A DNA stretch of 64,000 bases from Polyangium sp. 15x6 (GTDB lineage: Bacteria; Myxococcota_A; Polyangia; Polyangiales; Polyangiaceae), in contig NZ_JASBQE010000045.1 of assembly GCF_029960785.1 (NCBI RefSeq), forward strand, positions 1-64,000, written 5' to 3'. The position numbers and the translations under genes were made by a program. Under the pieces are notes generated by a model. It saw only the letters and a program-made list of their open reading frames with translations, had not been told where the DNA came from and ran no database searches. This document shows, piece by piece, positions 17,224 through 25,645 of this stretch. Position 1 is the stretch's first letter. Each line of letters opens with the position of its first letter.

Positions 17224-18015
17224 GTGTCCGCCCGCTCCCCGCGCCCCGACGACCGAAGGCTGAAGCGCGTCTCGCGCCTGCTTTTCGCGGCCGCCCTCGG
17301 CCTCGTCTGCGCCGCGCCCTTCGTCACGGGCGAGCTGCCCATCGCGGAGGCCAAGGAGGCGAAGGGCAAGGCCAAGCCCAAAGCCGAGAAGAAGGCCCCC
17401 GCCGGCAAGGGTGTGTTCGAGCACGGGTGCCGCGTGCAGAGCCCGCAAAAATTCCTCGAGCGCCGCACGTTCGTCTCGAAGGGCGTGCTCGACGGCGGGA
17501 AACATACGAAGGCGGTGCAGTACCTCGCCACCCATTATGGCAATGTCGGTGACGATCTCACGCGCAAGCTGAACCCGAAAGGCGCGCTCGCCCAGGCCGT
17601 GACCGTGCAGTTCATGGGCCTCCCCGTCTCGGTGCACACGAAGGTCGCGCCCGCGCTCGCCTGCGTCGAGAAGAAGATCAAGAAGTCCTGCACCGGCGCC
17701 TCGAAGTACACCCCGCGCGCCCTCGGAGGATTCCGCGGGGCGAACACCTACCGCGGCATCGAGATTTCGAACCATCTCTTCGGCATCGCGCTCGACATCG
17801 ACCCCGACAGAAACCCCTGCTGCGGCTGCGTCGACCCCTGGCCGAGCCACCCGAAATGCAAGCAGAAGTCGCGCTCGGCGTACGACCGCGCGGCGATGCC
17901 GAAATGCTGGATCAAGGCATTCGAACGGTTCGGGTTCGACTGGCTCGGGCACGACGCGCTCGAGGATACGATGCATTTCGAGTTTCTCGGGGATCCGGAC
18001 AGGATCAAGAAATAG
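17224..18015 (+). CDS. M15 family (VanY-like) peptidase, exported
   Basis: A 263-residue protein starting with GTG 17224. Residues about 14-40 form a signal peptide/anchor, followed by a Lys/Ala-rich linker. The zinc-peptidase signature is clear: SNHLFGIALDID (SxHxxGxAxD type) near residue 180 and DTMHFEF (ExxHxE type) near 250. Six cysteines, including CCGCVDPW and KCWIKAF, probably form disulfides in an insertion between the two motifs. M15 enzymes hydrolyse D-Ala or endopeptide links in peptidoglycan; this one may remodel its own wall or attack prey. It ends 51 bp before the convergent protease gene, separated by a strong hairpin. Confidence 0.8.
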   Translation: MSARSPRPDDRRLKRVSRLLFAAALGLVCAAPFVTGELPIAEAKEAKGKAKPKAEKKAPAGKGVFEHGCRVQSPQKFLERRTFVSKGVLDGGKHTKAVQYLATHYGNVGDDLTRKLNPKGALAQAVTVQFMGLPVSVHTKVAPALACVEKKIKKSCTGASKYTPRALGGFRGANTYRGIEISNHLFGIALDIDPDRNPCCGCVDPWPSHPKCKQKSRSAYDRAAMPKCWIKAFERFGFDWLGHDALEDTMHFEFLGDPDRIKK

Positions 18016-18023
18016 GCGGGATC

Positions 18024-18067
18024 AGAGGGTGTTTCATAGGCGCGCAGCTGCCTGTGAAATACCTTCT
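18024..18067. terminator. 18-bp hairpin between convergent genes
   Basis: Positions 18024-18041 pair with 18050-18067 over 18 base pairs with three G-T wobbles (core TTTCATAGGC/GCCTGTGAAA) around an 8-nt loop. It fills the gap between the M15 gene stop (18015) and the C11 protease stop (18067), so it can end both transcripts. The wobbles suggest the RNA form is maintained. Confidence 0.7.
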
Positions 18068-19704
18068 CAGAGCCCCTCGCAGGGATCCTCCCCTGCCGGC
18101 GCATGCGGATCCGGCGCGCCCGTCCGGCACGCCTCGGCCTGATCGATGCACGCTTGCAGGATTTTCGACCATCCCGTGCGTTTTTCGAAGGCCGTCGCGC
18201 GGTACGCATCCATCAGCGATCGCCCGTTCTCCCGGAGCAAGAGCTCGAACGGATTGCCCCAGAGCACGCTCAGGCCGCCGAGCCGCGTGCCCGTGCTCGG
18301 CTCGACGCGCTGGGCCTCGACCACGAACGGGCTCAGCGCGTGGAAGCCGGAGAGGCGACGGTACTGGCCGCCGTATTGCAATTGCTCGCCCCAGGGCTCT
18401 TCTCGCGTCCAGAGGTGCGGCCGGCCGATGACCGAAAGCACCTCACGCGCCGCCGCCGCCACGTCCGTCCCGACGATCACCGAGCCCGAGCCGCCGGGGC
18501 CGCAAAACGCGGGATCCGCGAGCCGTTCGAGCAAGGCTACGAGGTCGACCGACGCGTCGGACGCGGTCGTGCGTGACCGCGTCGCCCGCCGCGACCGTCC
18601 CCCGTGCGACGCCGACGCCGCCGATGCGACGATGCCCGCGCCGCCGCAGGCCTCGGCGAAGATCGACGTGACGTCCGCGCAGGAAAACCCGCGAGGTCGC
18701 TCGCGACGCACGGCCGTGACGAGTCCGGCGAGCGCCTCTTCCAGCTTGCCGACGCGGCGCAGATCGAGCCCGACGCTCGTGACCGAGGTGCCGACGTACG
18801 CGCGCCCCGCGGTCGAGACGCCCTCGATGTAGGCGCGCACGTAATCGGTGACGACCGCCTCCACGAGCATGCGTGGGCTCGCCGCGGGGCGATCCTGCGC
18901 GATGTAGCGGAGCGCGCTGTACGGGTGGCCGGCATCCGGGACCGTCTCGCGCGAGGCGATCAGGTAATCGGCCGTGCCCGAGAGCGACGAGGCCACCTCG
19001 ACGGCGCCCATGCGGCACGTATCGAACGCGACCACGTCGATGCGGTTCGAGGTGCCGAGCCCGCCGAGCCCGGGTTTCGTGCGGATCTCCGTCTCGATCA
19101 CCTTCGACGCCTCGCCGAGCGCGGCCGAGAGTCCCTCCAGGGACAATCGTTTTCCTTCGCCCGAGGTCGCGTCGTCGGCGATGCCCGTGAATCCGTCGCC
19201 GTGGCCCGTGAACGTGACCCAGTAATGGCGCGCCGGGTACATCCGCACGCCCTCGACCAGGAAGTCACGCAGCGTCGCCATGTCGCTCGTATCGGTCTCG
19301 CCGAGGACCATGACGCCCGGCGCTTCGTTCTCCCGGCCCGGCGGCCTGATTTCCTCGCGGTAAATCGAGTACCGCTCGGAGGGGCGGGGTTTGCCGTCGT
19401 CGCCCACCTGGAACGGCGCATAATCGCGCTGCACCAGGATGCGGAAAAGGGCGCTGCCGCCGAGGCCGTGCTGCCATTCGAGCGCGTCCTGATCGAACGC
19501 GGCGACGAGGTTCTGGTCGTGATCGTCGTTCGCCGCGAAGACGAGCCACGTCCACTCCGCGGTCCAGAGCGAGGGCGGTCCACGACGGAGCTCCGCGCTG
19601 CTCTGATCGACCGCCGGCGCCGTCTCCATGGCGCCCGCCGAGGGGCCCTCGGGGGCGCACGCCGCGAGAGCCGCGGCGAGCGCCCCGAGGGCGATCAGGT
19701 GCAT
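18067..19704 (-). CDS. clostripain-like (C11) cysteine protease, lipoprotein
   Basis: 545 residues. The start MHLIALGALAAALAAC is a lipoprotein signal with Cys 16. The C11 catalytic pair is visible: His 168 in VTFTGHGDGF and Cys 230 in VAFDTCRMGAVEV. Clostripain-type proteases cut after basic residues and often self-process. ATG 19704 is used; GTG 19713, nine bases upstream, is possible. It follows the transglutaminase-elicitor-like gene by 22 bp on the same strand, so the two are probably co-transcribed. Lipid anchoring suggests an outer-membrane or surface enzyme, plausibly used in predation or processing of neighbours; inferred. Confidence 0.85.
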   Translation of the reverse strand: MHLIALGALAAALAACAPEGPSAGAMETAPAVDQSSAELRRGPPSLWTAEWTWLVFAANDDHDQNLVAAFDQDALEWQHGLGGSALFRILVQRDYAPFQVGDDGKPRPSERYSIYREEIRPPGRENEAPGVMVLGETDTSDMATLRDFLVEGVRMYPARHYWVTFTGHGDGFTGIADDATSGEGKRLSLEGLSAALGEASKVIETEIRTKPGLGGLGTSNRIDVVAFDTCRMGAVEVASSLSGTADYLIASRETVPDAGHPYSALRYIAQDRPAASPRMLVEAVVTDYVRAYIEGVSTAGRAYVGTSVTSVGLDLRRVGKLEEALAGLVTAVRRERPRGFSCADVTSIFAEACGGAGIVASAASASHGGRSRRATRSRTTASDASVDLVALLERLADPAFCGPGGSGSVIVGTDVAAAAREVLSVIGRPHLWTREEPWGEQLQYGGQYRRLSGFHALSPFVVEAQRVEPSTGTRLGGLSVLWGNPFELLLRENGRSLMDAYRATAFEKRTGWSKILQACIDQAEACRTGAPDPHAPAGEDPCEGL

Positions 19705-19726
19705 TTTACTCACGGTCGCGGTGGTC

Positions 19727-21193
19727 CTACCGGCCATTGCGCGAGATGCGCAGGATCTGCTGGAGCGCCACGTACGAGATGTGGGGATTGTCGCCGCGCC
19801 CGCCGGTGTCGTCCCCCGCTTCATCGCTCGCGTCCGGGAATGCGGACATGTAGATGAAGTCGGGGTGCAGCTCCTTGCTGTTCGGACCGACGCCCGTCGG
19901 CGAGTCGATCCACTCGCCGCCGAGGATCGTGCCGCGCCCGTCGAGCTCGAGCACGTAATGGAACGTGACCTCGGCCGTGGGGCGACGGCGCTGGAGCGGC
20001 GGCACGAGGAGCTGCTCGATGCTCGCCGCGTAATTGACGAGGTAGACGCTCGTGCGGATCCGCGCGAACCGGATGGCGTTCTCGTTCCACCGGTATGTGC
20101 GGCAGCTGCCCGCGGGGCCATTGCCGTTGCAGACGAGCTGCGAGGCGCGACGCTCGTCGATCTCCTCGTTCTCCTGGACGCGATAGCGCACGATCGGGAA
20201 GGTCCAGACCTCGTCGCCGTATGCGTAATCGAGGACGAACGGGAGTTTTTCGCGCGGGCCGCCGAGGTTCGCGAGCGCGGGCGCGCCGCGGCCCATGAGG
20301 CCCGTCAAGGCGATGTGCAGCGCGCCGGGGTTCAGGTCGCGGCACGCGGGGTTCGTCGGCCGTCCGGCGCTGTCCGTCGTGATTTCGTCCTCGGGGACGT
20401 TGCAGCGGTTGCCGGCCATCGTCGAGGAGTCGTGGAAATAGACCTCCGAGAAGAGAGCCTCGATGTCGGCCATGCGGAAGAGCACGCAGGAGCGATCGCG
20501 CCCGCCGTTGCACTCCACGATGCGGCCATTCTCGCGCCGGACGCGCACGTCGCGCATGGGCGCGCCGTCCTTCTCGGCCGTGGAGTAGGACGACCAGCCA
20601 TTGCAATGGCCCCACCAGTCCTCGGGGACCGTGCTCTGGTAGGTGCCGTGGTTCAGGAGCTCCCACGCGGTGGCGGGGCCCACGACGACGATCGAGGGAC
20701 GAACCCTGCCCGAGCTGCGCTCGCGCTCCGGCCGGCGCATCTCCTCGTTCGTGAATGCGCGGACCTGCGGGAGGCGCTGCGCCTCGCCCGGATTCATGAG
20801 CAGATCGTACTTTTCGACGGGCGAGAGGTTGTCCGGATCCGAGCGGAAATCGCTGTAGTCCTTGTTTCGCGAATTCCAGCGGTCGGCGATGCCGTTGTCG
20901 CTCATCGGCCACCAGCTCGACGGGAAGATGGGCCGCGAGCTCTCGCCGACATCCGGTCCGGATTGCAGGCGCAGGAGCGCGCCGCGGAGCTCGGGGTGCA
21001 GGCGCGCCGCCCGGTTCGTGTCGTTCATGGGCTCCCGTCCGGGCGCCCGTGGGATCAGGATTTCGTGGGTTCGGTAATACCCATTCGACGCGAAGTCTTG
21101 CCGGAGCCGCGGCTCTTGCGCCGAAGTCACGCGTTGCGCGCCCAGGAGCGCGAGTACGGACGCAGCCAGAATGATAGTTCGAGATTTGTTCAT
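19727..21193 (-). CDS. transglutaminase-elicitor-like exported protein
   Basis: 488 residues with a signal peptide (MNKSRTIILAASVLALLGAQRVTSA). The signature PEDWWGHCNGWSSY (Cys 197) is the core of the transglutaminase-elicitor family first known from oomycetes and also present in bacteria; the Cys is the expected nucleophile. Downstream strands include EVTFHYVLELDGRGTILGGEWI, typical of the family's C-terminal part. ATG 21193 is preferred; ATG 21202 is only two bases from the AGGA ribosome-like site. It lies upstream of the C11 protease in a two-gene unit and diverges from an S41 protease. The enzyme may form or break isopeptide links outside the cell. Confidence 0.8.
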   Translation of the reverse strand: MNKSRTIILAASVLALLGAQRVTSAQEPRLRQDFASNGYYRTHEILIPRAPGREPMNDTNRAARLHPELRGALLRLQSGPDVGESSRPIFPSSWWPMSDNGIADRWNSRNKDYSDFRSDPDNLSPVEKYDLLMNPGEAQRLPQVRAFTNEEMRRPERERSSGRVRPSIVVVGPATAWELLNHGTYQSTVPEDWWGHCNGWSSYSTAEKDGAPMRDVRVRRENGRIVECNGGRDRSCVLFRMADIEALFSEVYFHDSSTMAGNRCNVPEDEITTDSAGRPTNPACRDLNPGALHIALTGLMGRGAPALANLGGPREKLPFVLDYAYGDEVWTFPIVRYRVQENEEIDERRASQLVCNGNGPAGSCRTYRWNENAIRFARIRTSVYLVNYAASIEQLLVPPLQRRRPTAEVTFHYVLELDGRGTILGGEWIDSPTGVGPNSKELHPDFIYMSAFPDASDEAGDDTGGRGDNPHISYVALQQILRISRNGR

Positions 21194-21267
21194 GGTGCTC
21201 ATCGTCCTGCCGAGAGTGGCGGCCGTCCGAACACCACTGCAGAGCCCGGGCCAGCGGACTCGGCTGA

Positions 21268-21286
21268 GAGCGTAACGTTTACGCTC
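21268..21286. promoter_or_regulatory. inverted repeat in divergent promoter region
   Basis: GAGCGTAA-CGT-TTACGCTC has perfect 8-bp arms and lies in the 305-bp gap between the leftward transglutaminase-like gene and the rightward S41 protease gene. It is the only AT-containing palindrome there and a candidate operator for one or both. The rest of the gap shows no other feature. Confidence 0.5.
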
Positions 21287-21498
21287 GCGTCGGCGGCGCG
21301 CTGTGCAGGCGGAGAGCGGTCGTGTGGGGGCAGAAGAATAACGGAGAAACCCGGAAACTTGCTGGCCCGGGTCGCGGACGCCCGCCCGTCGAGGGCCCCG
21401 AGGGCGTCGAAATCCTGCTCTCACGTCACGGAGCGCTCGCGGCGTCGTCACCTGAACGGCGGACGATCGTAGAAGCGAACGGAGAAGGAGTTTTTCGA

Positions 21499-22650
21499 AT
21501 GCGAAGGATGACGGGGCTCGGGATCTCTTCACTTCTGTTCGTCGTCGCCTGCGGGGGCGCGGCCGCGCCGGCTGCCCGCGAGCCGATCCTGGCGAGCCCG
21601 TCGCCGCAGATGGCCGTGGAGGAGGGGCCCGAGGCCGGCCGCGGCCCGGACGGGCCAGTGACGCCGGAGGAACGTAACGCGGCGATCGAGGCGCTCCTCG
21701 AGAACCTGGATGCGCGGTACGTGTTCCCCGAGAAAGCCAAGCAGGTGCGCGCCGCAGTGGAGGCTCGACGCAAGCGCGGCGAATACGACAAGCTGACCAC
21801 GGGGCAGGCGCTGGCAAGCACGCTCACGAAGCACGTGAACGACGTCCTGAAAGACGCGCATTTCCGCGTGCGATACCACGACCAGAAGATCCCCGAGGCC
21901 GAGCTGCAAACGGAGCCGACGGCGGCGGAGCGCGAACGATTCGCGGCGGAGGGGCAGCGGCTGAACGGCGGTTTCGAGCGGATCGAGCGTTTGCCCGGGA
22001 ACATCGGTTATGTCGAGGTGCGCTCCTTCGCCTTCCTCGGGCGCGGGGTCGAGGCCGCGGCGGCCGCGATGAATTTCCTCGCCGAGACGGACGCGCTGAT
22101 CGTCGACGTCCGTCGCAATGGCGGAGGCGATCCGGAGCTCGTGGCCGCGCTGTGCAGCTATTTCTTCGACAGCGCCGTGCACCTCAACGACATCTACGAC
22201 CGCCCGAAGAACGAGACGCGGCAGTTCTGGACGAGCCCGACCGTGCCGGGCAAACGCTATCTGGGCAAGGACGTCTACGTGCTCACGAGCAAACGGACGG
22301 GATCCGGCGCCGAGGAGTTCGCCTACGACCTCCAGACCCAGAAGCGCGCGGTCATCATCGGCGAAAAGACGTGGGGCGGGGCGAACCCCGGGGACGTGTT
22401 GCGCCTCGGGGACCACCTCGCCGCGTTCGTCCCCTCGGGCCGCGCCATCAATCCGATCACGAAGACGAACTGGGAAGGGGTCGGCGTCCTGCCCGATATC
22501 GCCGTGCCCGCGGAGGACGCGCTGCGGGTGGCGCAGGTGCGCGCATTGCAGAAGCGAATCGCGGCCGCCACCGAGCCCGAGCTGAAGAAGGCCCTCGAAG
22601 AGCGATTGCACGAGCTCGAGCGCGGCGAGCCTGAAAAGCCGGCGCGGTGA
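21499..22650 (+). CDS. S41 family peptidase, lipoprotein
   Basis: 383 residues. MRRMTGLGISSLLFVVACGG is a lipoprotein signal with Cys 18. The N-terminal helical part is followed by the S41 (tail-protease/IRBP-like) core: DALIVDVRRNGGGDPELV, the catalytic serine in TSKRTGSGAEEFAYDL and GEKTWGGANPGDV. No PDZ domain is evident, as in the IRBP-like branch. ATG 21499 was chosen over 21322 because GGAGAAGGAG precedes it at good spacing and it exposes the signal. Its 3' end is convergent, 6 bp from the cytochrome-like gene. Likely processes exported proteins or peptides. Confidence 0.85.
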   Translation: MRRMTGLGISSLLFVVACGGAAAPAAREPILASPSPQMAVEEGPEAGRGPDGPVTPEERNAAIEALLENLDARYVFPEKAKQVRAAVEARRKRGEYDKLTTGQALASTLTKHVNDVLKDAHFRVRYHDQKIPEAELQTEPTAAERERFAAEGQRLNGGFERIERLPGNIGYVEVRSFAFLGRGVEAAAAAMNFLAETDALIVDVRRNGGGDPELVAALCSYFFDSAVHLNDIYDRPKNETRQFWTSPTVPGKRYLGKDVYVLTSKRTGSGAEEFAYDLQTQKRAVIIGEKTWGGANPGDVLRLGDHLAAFVPSGRAINPITKTNWEGVGVLPDIAVPAEDALRVAQVRALQKRIAAATEPELKKALEERLHELERGEPEKPAR

Positions 22651-22656
22651 GGCGGA

Positions 22657-23019
22657 TCAGGGCGCGCCGCAGGCGAGCCAGTCGGCGAGCTTCATGCGGT
22701 CGTCGAGGGTCGGATCGTCGGGGCCGGGCGGCATCGAGTCGTTCTCCGCGGCGCTCCGCGCGAAGATGCGCGCCCTGTGCCGCTGAATTTGTGAATGCGT
22801 GTCGAAGATGAACTCCCCCGGCGCCCCCGCGCGGTCCGTGGCCGTCGAGCCATGGCAGCTCTGGCAATGGGCGTTCATGAACGCGGCGCCGAAGTTCTCA
22901 TAGGTGAGCTGTGTCCCCTCGGGAGGGCAGGCCCAGTCCTCCATGTCCGTATAGAAGAGGCCACACGCGGCGAGGAGGAGGGGAGCCGTGGCGAGCGCGA
23001 GGCGGAGCAGAGGGCGCAT
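22657..23019 (-). CDS. c-type cytochrome-like lipoprotein
   Basis: 120 residues with a lipobox signal (ALATAPLLLAACG). One haem-binding CxxCH motif, CQSCHGS, follows NAHC, and a downstream SMPPGPDDP is a plausible source of the axial Met. The last Cys in WLACGAP is a common end in exported monohaem 'cytochrome c domain' proteins of myxobacteria. ATG 23019 begins 7 bp after the stop of the beta-barrel gene (23027), so the two form a unit. Probably an electron carrier at the outer or cytoplasmic membrane; partner unknown. Confidence 0.75.
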   Translation of the reverse strand: MRPLLRLALATAPLLLAACGLFYTDMEDWACPPEGTQLTYENFGAAFMNAHCQSCHGSTATDRAGAPGEFIFDTHSQIQRHRARIFARSAAENDSMPPGPDDPTLDDRMKLADWLACGAP

Positions 23020-23026
23020 CGAATCC

Positions 23027-23650
23027 TCAGAACAAGGCGAAATGGGCGCCGAGGTTCGCTCCGACGAACCCATACCAGTTCGGGCCGCTCGAATAGCCGA
23101 GGTAAGCGCCCACGACCTCGGGGCCGAGGGCCAGCATGAATTTCGATCGGCGAAGCAAGGTGAAATCACAGCCGAGGCCGAACTGCACGCCGGCCCGGTG
23201 GCGAATGCCGGGGCCGATGCCGAGCACGGCGCCGGCCGGCTCCTCCGCGACCGAGGCCATCGACTCCTCGTGCTGGTGGACGAACCCCACGTGGGCCCGC
23301 GGATACACGCGCGGCGTCGCTTGCCACCCCGCCCGGACGCCCAGCGATAAAAACGTGAGCAGGCGCTGATCGACCGTGCCATACCCGAGGCGGCCCTCGG
23401 CGAACGGGGTCACGATGCCGAAGAGCCGCAGGCCGACCGCGAAACCGCCATATCCCGTGACGTCGGTGCGCCAGTCGGTCGTGCCGAGGGCCGAGGAGAC
23501 GGCGACGAAGAGCTCTCCGCGCGGAGCGGGCTCCGGCGCGGGCGCGGGCGCGGGCTCGTCGGCGCGCGCGAGGGAAGGGGAGCCGAGGAGGCAAACGAGG
23601 GCTCCGGCGATGCGCCACCGCGCTCTCGTTCGCTGCACCTCCAGGACCAT
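23027..23650 (-). CDS. outer-membrane beta-barrel-like protein
   Basis: 207 residues with a signal peptide ending near SLARA, then a short (AP)n linker. The rest is alternating amphipathic strands (GELFVAVSSALGTTDWR, GYGGFAVGLRLFG, RVYPRAHVGFVHQHE, GVQFGLGCDFTLL) and ends in LGAHFALF with terminal Phe, as expected for an 8-stranded outer-membrane barrel. It precedes the cytochrome-like lipoprotein in a two-gene unit. No ligand or function is evident. Confidence 0.75.
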   Translation of the reverse strand: MVLEVQRTRARWRIAGALVCLLGSPSLARADEPAPAPAPEPAPRGELFVAVSSALGTTDWRTDVTGYGGFAVGLRLFGIVTPFAEGRLGYGTVDQRLLTFLSLGVRAGWQATPRVYPRAHVGFVHQHEESMASVAEEPAGAVLGIGPGIRHRAGVQFGLGCDFTLLRRSKFMLALGPEVVGAYLGYSSGPNWYGFVGANLGAHFALF

Positions 23651-23688
23651 GCGGCGACCCTATCACGATCTCGCCGGCCGCAGGAGCT

Positions 23689-24852
23689 TCAAACCGTGGC
23701 GCTTCGAGTCTTCTTCTCCAGGCGCCGCATGCAGAACGCGAGGCCGTGCCGCAAGGTCCCGTGCGTGGGGATGCCGGAGAGATCGACGCCGAGCGAGACG
23801 AGGGTCTGGGCCACGGTCGGCCGGATGCCCGTGAGAATGCCCTCGGCGCCGAGCAGACGAATGGCGCGGATCATCTGCACGAGGTGGGACGCCGTGGCCG
23901 TGTCCACGACCTCCACGCCGGTCAAATCGAGAATGGCGAAGCGGGCGGAGGTGCGGGTGACCGCGCCGAGGAGGTCGTCCATGACCCGCGCCGCGCGCCG
24001 GCTGTCGACGACGCCGATCATGGGCAACGTGAGCACGTGCTCCCAGACCTGGATGATCGGCGTCTCCAGGTCGCGGATCACCGCCTGCTGCCGCTCGATG
24101 AGGGCGAGCCGCGCTTCGAGCTCCTCCCGGATGCGCTGCCCCTCGTTCGTGTTCTGCGAGATGCCGATCACGCCCGCGTGCCGCTGGCCTCCGTCGGGGA
24201 TGGGCAAGTAGACATTGTCCCAGTGGGAGCCGACGATGTGGATGGATTCGCGTCCCGGCGTGCCGTCGAGCGCGGCCTGCATGGCCGGGCTGATGTGATC
24301 GCCGAATACGTCGAACACGCTTTTCCCGAGGAGCTGCCCCGGCGACGCGCCGAACGCCGCGAGCGCCTTGCCGTCGTAGAACGTGTAAATGCCTTGCGCG
24401 TCCGTGGCCCACGCGATGATGTCGAGGTGGTCGAGGATCGCGCGCAGCACGAGCTCGGAGACGGGTTTTGCCGTGTCCTTCTCCGGCTCGCGCGCGTGCG
24501 CGGGCGGCGCCTCGGCCAGCGACAGCGTGGCGAAGATCTCCGGGCGTCCGGGCGCGCGCCAGGCATGCCACGTGAGCGTCAACATGCCACCGTTCGGTTG
24601 ACGCGCGCGGCATGTGGAGCGTGATGGTGCGCCGTCGTCCGTGACACGTCCGAGGGCCTGGGTGAGGGTGGACGCGTCATCCGGGTGCGCGTGCTCCTCG
24701 ACGCGTGTCCCCGGCGCGAGATGCTCCCCGGCGAGGGCGCGGGCGGCCGCGTTCGTCGCAATGACCTGGCCTCCCGGGCTCACGATGACGAATGCGCCTG
24801 GATATGTACGAAAGAACGCTTCGAAGGGATGCTCCGCTTGCTCCGTCGCCAC
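23689..24852 (-). CDS. PAS-PAS-STAS protein, RsbR-like
   Basis: About 387 residues. Two PAS-like sensor domains (about 10-115, and about 135-245 with DIIAWATDAQGIYTFYDGKA) are followed by a short coiled linker (RIREELEARLALIERQQAV) and an RsbR-type STAS domain: PIIQVWEHVLTLPMIGVVDS, then AILDLTGVEVVDTATASHLV and VAQTLVSLGVDLS. The VVDT threonine matches the phosphorylated site of RsbR co-antagonists. GTG 24852 is chosen because GGAGG lies eight bases upstream; TTG 24873 is possible. RsbR proteins form stressosomes with RsbS and RsbT, neither of which is present here. Closely similar in layout to the gene at 25646. Confidence 0.8.
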   Translation of the reverse strand: MATEQAEHPFEAFFRTYPGAFVIVSPGGQVIATNAAARALAGEHLAPGTRVEEHAHPDDASTLTQALGRVTDDGAPSRSTCRARQPNGGMLTLTWHAWRAPGRPEIFATLSLAEAPPAHAREPEKDTAKPVSELVLRAILDHLDIIAWATDAQGIYTFYDGKALAAFGASPGQLLGKSVFDVFGDHISPAMQAALDGTPGRESIHIVGSHWDNVYLPIPDGGQRHAGVIGISQNTNEGQRIREELEARLALIERQQAVIRDLETPIIQVWEHVLTLPMIGVVDSRRAARVMDDLLGAVTRTSARFAILDLTGVEVVDTATASHLVQMIRAIRLLGAEGILTGIRPTVAQTLVSLGVDLSGIPTHGTLRHGLAFCMRRLEKKTRSATV

Positions 24853-25012
24853 GATCCCCACCTCCGCCAACAATCGAACATATCAGCACGTGGGCACCAG
24901 GTAAACGCGCTAGATGCCCGGAATCGCGTCGGAATCGTGTTTCATGCCATCCGGCGGGGCATCAAGCTTCCGACGCGCGCGCCTTCGTGGTAGCGACCCT
25001 CCCGAGGAGACC

Positions 25013-25645
25013 ATGAGCAACGACGAAATCAGCGAGCAGGCCGCGGCCTTCGACGCCATCGGCGAGAAATACGACGAGGTTTTCGCGGACAAGCGCGCGC
25101 AGGTGGAGGCGACGCGGTGGCTCGCCGAGCGCCTCACGGCGGGCGATCGGGTGCTCGACGTGGGCTGTGGCAGCGGCGTCCCCACGGCGAAGATGCTCAC
25201 GGAGGCGGGGTTCTCGGTGCACGGCATCGACATCTCGACCGAGATGCTCAGGCTCGCGCGGCGTAATGCCCCCGGCGCGCATTTCGAGCAGGTGGACGTG
25301 ATGAGCTTCTCGCTCGAGCCCAGCTCGTTCGGCGGGGTCGCGGCCTTTTTTTCGCTCCTGATGCTCCGGAAATCGGAGATCCCCGCCGCGCTCCGGAAGA
25401 TCGTGCATGCTCTGCAGCCGGGCGGGTATCTCGCGCTCGCGATGGTGGAGGGGGATTTCGATTATGTCGAGCTGCCTTTCCTCGGTCACGCCATCCACGT
25501 GAGCGCGTATCCGCAGGCGGAGCTCGAGGCCGTCCTCCGCGACGCGGGGCTCGAGATCCTCGAATCGGAGGCGGTGACCTTCCCGGCGGGGGACCACGTC
25601 GAGCGGCAGCTTTATTATCGGTGTCGCGTCGCGGTGAGAGCGTGA
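25013..25645 (+). CDS. class I SAM-dependent methyltransferase
   Basis: 210 residues. Motif I is VLDVGCGSGVPTAKML, the acidic end of strand 2 is VHGIDIST, and later motifs are DVMSF and LQPGGYLALAMVEGD, typical of UbiE/Methyltransf_11-like enzymes. The substrate cannot be inferred. ATG 25013 follows GAGGAG at ideal spacing; the 33 upstream codons in frame are discarded. It lies between two RsbR-like genes transcribed the other way, and its stop TGA is immediately abutted by the stop of the following convergent gene. Confidence 0.85.
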   Translation: MSNDEISEQAAAFDAIGEKYDEVFADKRAQVEATRWLAERLTAGDRVLDVGCGSGVPTAKMLTEAGFSVHGIDISTEMLRLARRNAPGAHFEQVDVMSFSLEPSSFGGVAAFFSLLMLRKSEIPAALRKIVHALQPGGYLALAMVEGDFDYVELPFLGHAIHVSAYPQAELEAVLRDAGLEILESEAVTFPAGDHVERQLYYRCRVAVRA

